Assembly: GCA_023133395.1 (NCBI GenBank)
Contig: JAGLWO010000011.1
Coordinates: forward strand, 1 to 6,048
Origin: Candidatus Cloacimonadota bacterium
GTDB lineage: Bacteria; Cloacimonadota; Cloacimonadia; Cloacimonadales; TCS61
Direction: 5' to 3'
Length of the DNA: 6,048 nucleotides
Notes under the pieces: model-generated
Seen by the model: only the letters and a program-made list of their open reading frames with translations
What the model was told of the DNA's origin: nothing
Database searches by the model: none
Part shown: in pieces, positions 5,465-6,048 of the stretch
Position numbering within the stretch: position 1 is the stretch's first letter
Layout: every line of letters begins with the position of its first letter
Position numbers and translations under genes: made by a program

Positions 5465-6026
5465 TATTGTTCTCCTTTGAAACATCTACAGATAAAATGA
5501 AAAAAGAATATAAATCGTCAACTTTATTTATTTCCGTTTTTAGAATGCTACCGGATTTTCGGGCAATATCTATTAATCCCAGACCTGCGCTTTGAGACTC
5601 TTTTGTTCGAGGTAATTTCCTCTGTTCTATATAATATTTTTTTAATCCTTCCTTATCAAGCTGGTTAATATAATTGCATTTATTGAGAATTTTTTTAGCT
5701 TTAGAATTTTCGACCAGATTGCCTGAGGTTATCGTATAAAAATGTTTATTTTCACTAATATCAATGATTCCAGTTCCGATCTTTTTGTTTTCATTTTCCA
5801 AGCTTATTTTTTCAGCAGAATGATGAAGAATATTCTGGGCAAGTTCAATAAATATTGCAAATATCTTTTTGGATATTTTTTTCTGTCCAATTTTACAAGA
5901 GAACTTATTTTTAATTGTTTCTCCTAATTCAACCAGAATATCCTGTGAAATACTACCCTTAAAAGATAATATGAGGTTTTTATTAATTCGCTTTCGGTAA
6001 AGTTCGAGTATCTCTTTTTCTATCAT
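5457..6026 (-). CDS. siaB: SiaB family protein kinase (anti-sigma-kinase-like HATPase, DUF6272)
   Basis: This 189-residue cytosolic protein resembles SiaB, a GHKL-fold kinase that phosphorylates SiaC on a threonine. Visible motifs are the N box IFIELAQNILHHSAEK (58-73), with E61 and N65 as the expected catalytic base and Mg ligand. A strand-turn GTGIIDIS (84-91) and YTITSGNLV (97-105) follow, the latter where the G1 box would be but without the usual D-x-G-x-G. The G2-like SAGLGLIDIARKSG (146-159) comes last. The degenerate G1 is normal for this divergent family as I recall it. The start ATG at 6026 has AAGGAAG (6039-6033) six bases upstream. It is the first gene of a siaB-siaC-kinase unit; only 22 bases lie upstream in the window, so the promoter and any siaA phosphatase gene are out of view. 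Confidence 0.88.
   Translation of the reverse strand: MIEKEILELYRKRINKNLILSFKGSISQDILVELGETIKNKFSCKIGQKKISKKIFAIFIELAQNILHHSAEKISLENENKKIGTGIIDISENKHFYTITSGNLVENSKAKKILNKCNYINQLDKEGLKKYYIEQRKLPRTKESQSAGLGLIDIARKSGSILKTEINKVDDLYSFFILSVDVSKENNNE
5472..5478 (-). promoter_or_regulatory. Ribosome binding site fixing the siaC start at 5464
   Basis: On the minus strand the bases read AAAGGAG, with seven bases between GGAG and the ATG at 5464-5462. It lies inside the 3' end of siaB. It decides against the upstream ATG at 5485, which would place this site inside the coding sequence and add seven residues that are not part of the conserved family. Confidence 0.75.
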
Positions 6027-6048
6027 TAAACACTTCCTTAAAATTAAA

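Overview
The window looks like chromosomal DNA from an AT-rich, Gram-negative, outer-membrane-bearing bacterium. The evidence is a beta-barrel outer-membrane protein of the PorV/FadL/UPF0164 type and hand-counted GC of about 30% in most genes. An FCB-group lineage such as Cloacimonadota would fit, but this is a guess from gene style and nothing in the window proves it.

Left part, plus strand. Bases 1-1145 are the 3' three quarters of yifB/comM (Mg-chelatase-like AAA+ ATPase). A promoter with a TTGACA box and an adjacent perfect inverted repeat follows. Next come two overlapping genes: an XRE-family regulator fused to an ImmA/IrrE zinc-protease domain (1338-2456) and a PIN-domain protein (2431-2940). 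Together they look like a type II toxin-antitoxin module. Directly after the PIN gene, and providing its stop codon, lies a second, untranslated copy of the last 17 codons of yifB (2933-2983). It encodes the identical 16-residue tail, with eight synonymous differences that are all C/G to T/A. The module therefore sits between an intact yifB and the displaced 3' end of another yifB allele, which looks like the scar of horizontal insertion or allele replacement.

Middle, plus strand. An outer-membrane barrel gene (3035/3050-4159) has a good Shine-Dalgarno but an ATA triplet where its ATG should be.

Right part, minus strand (reading 6026 to 4195), convergent with the barrel gene. This is a three-gene operon: a SiaB-like kinase, the SiaC phosphoprotein (DUF1987) and a soluble histidine kinase. 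In Pseudomonas, SiaB phosphorylates SiaC on Thr68, and unphosphorylated SiaC binds and activates the diguanylate cyclase SiaD. Here a histidine kinase with a helical N-terminal stalk takes the position of the output enzyme. This suggests a SiaB/SiaC switch wired to two-component signalling rather than directly to c-di-GMP. No phosphatase (SiaA) or response regulator is in view; either could lie beyond base 6048.

No tRNA, rRNA, CRISPR array or insertion-sequence transposase was seen. No stretch over 300 bases lacks a gene; the longest gene-free stretch is 1146-1337, which holds the module's promoter and operator candidates.
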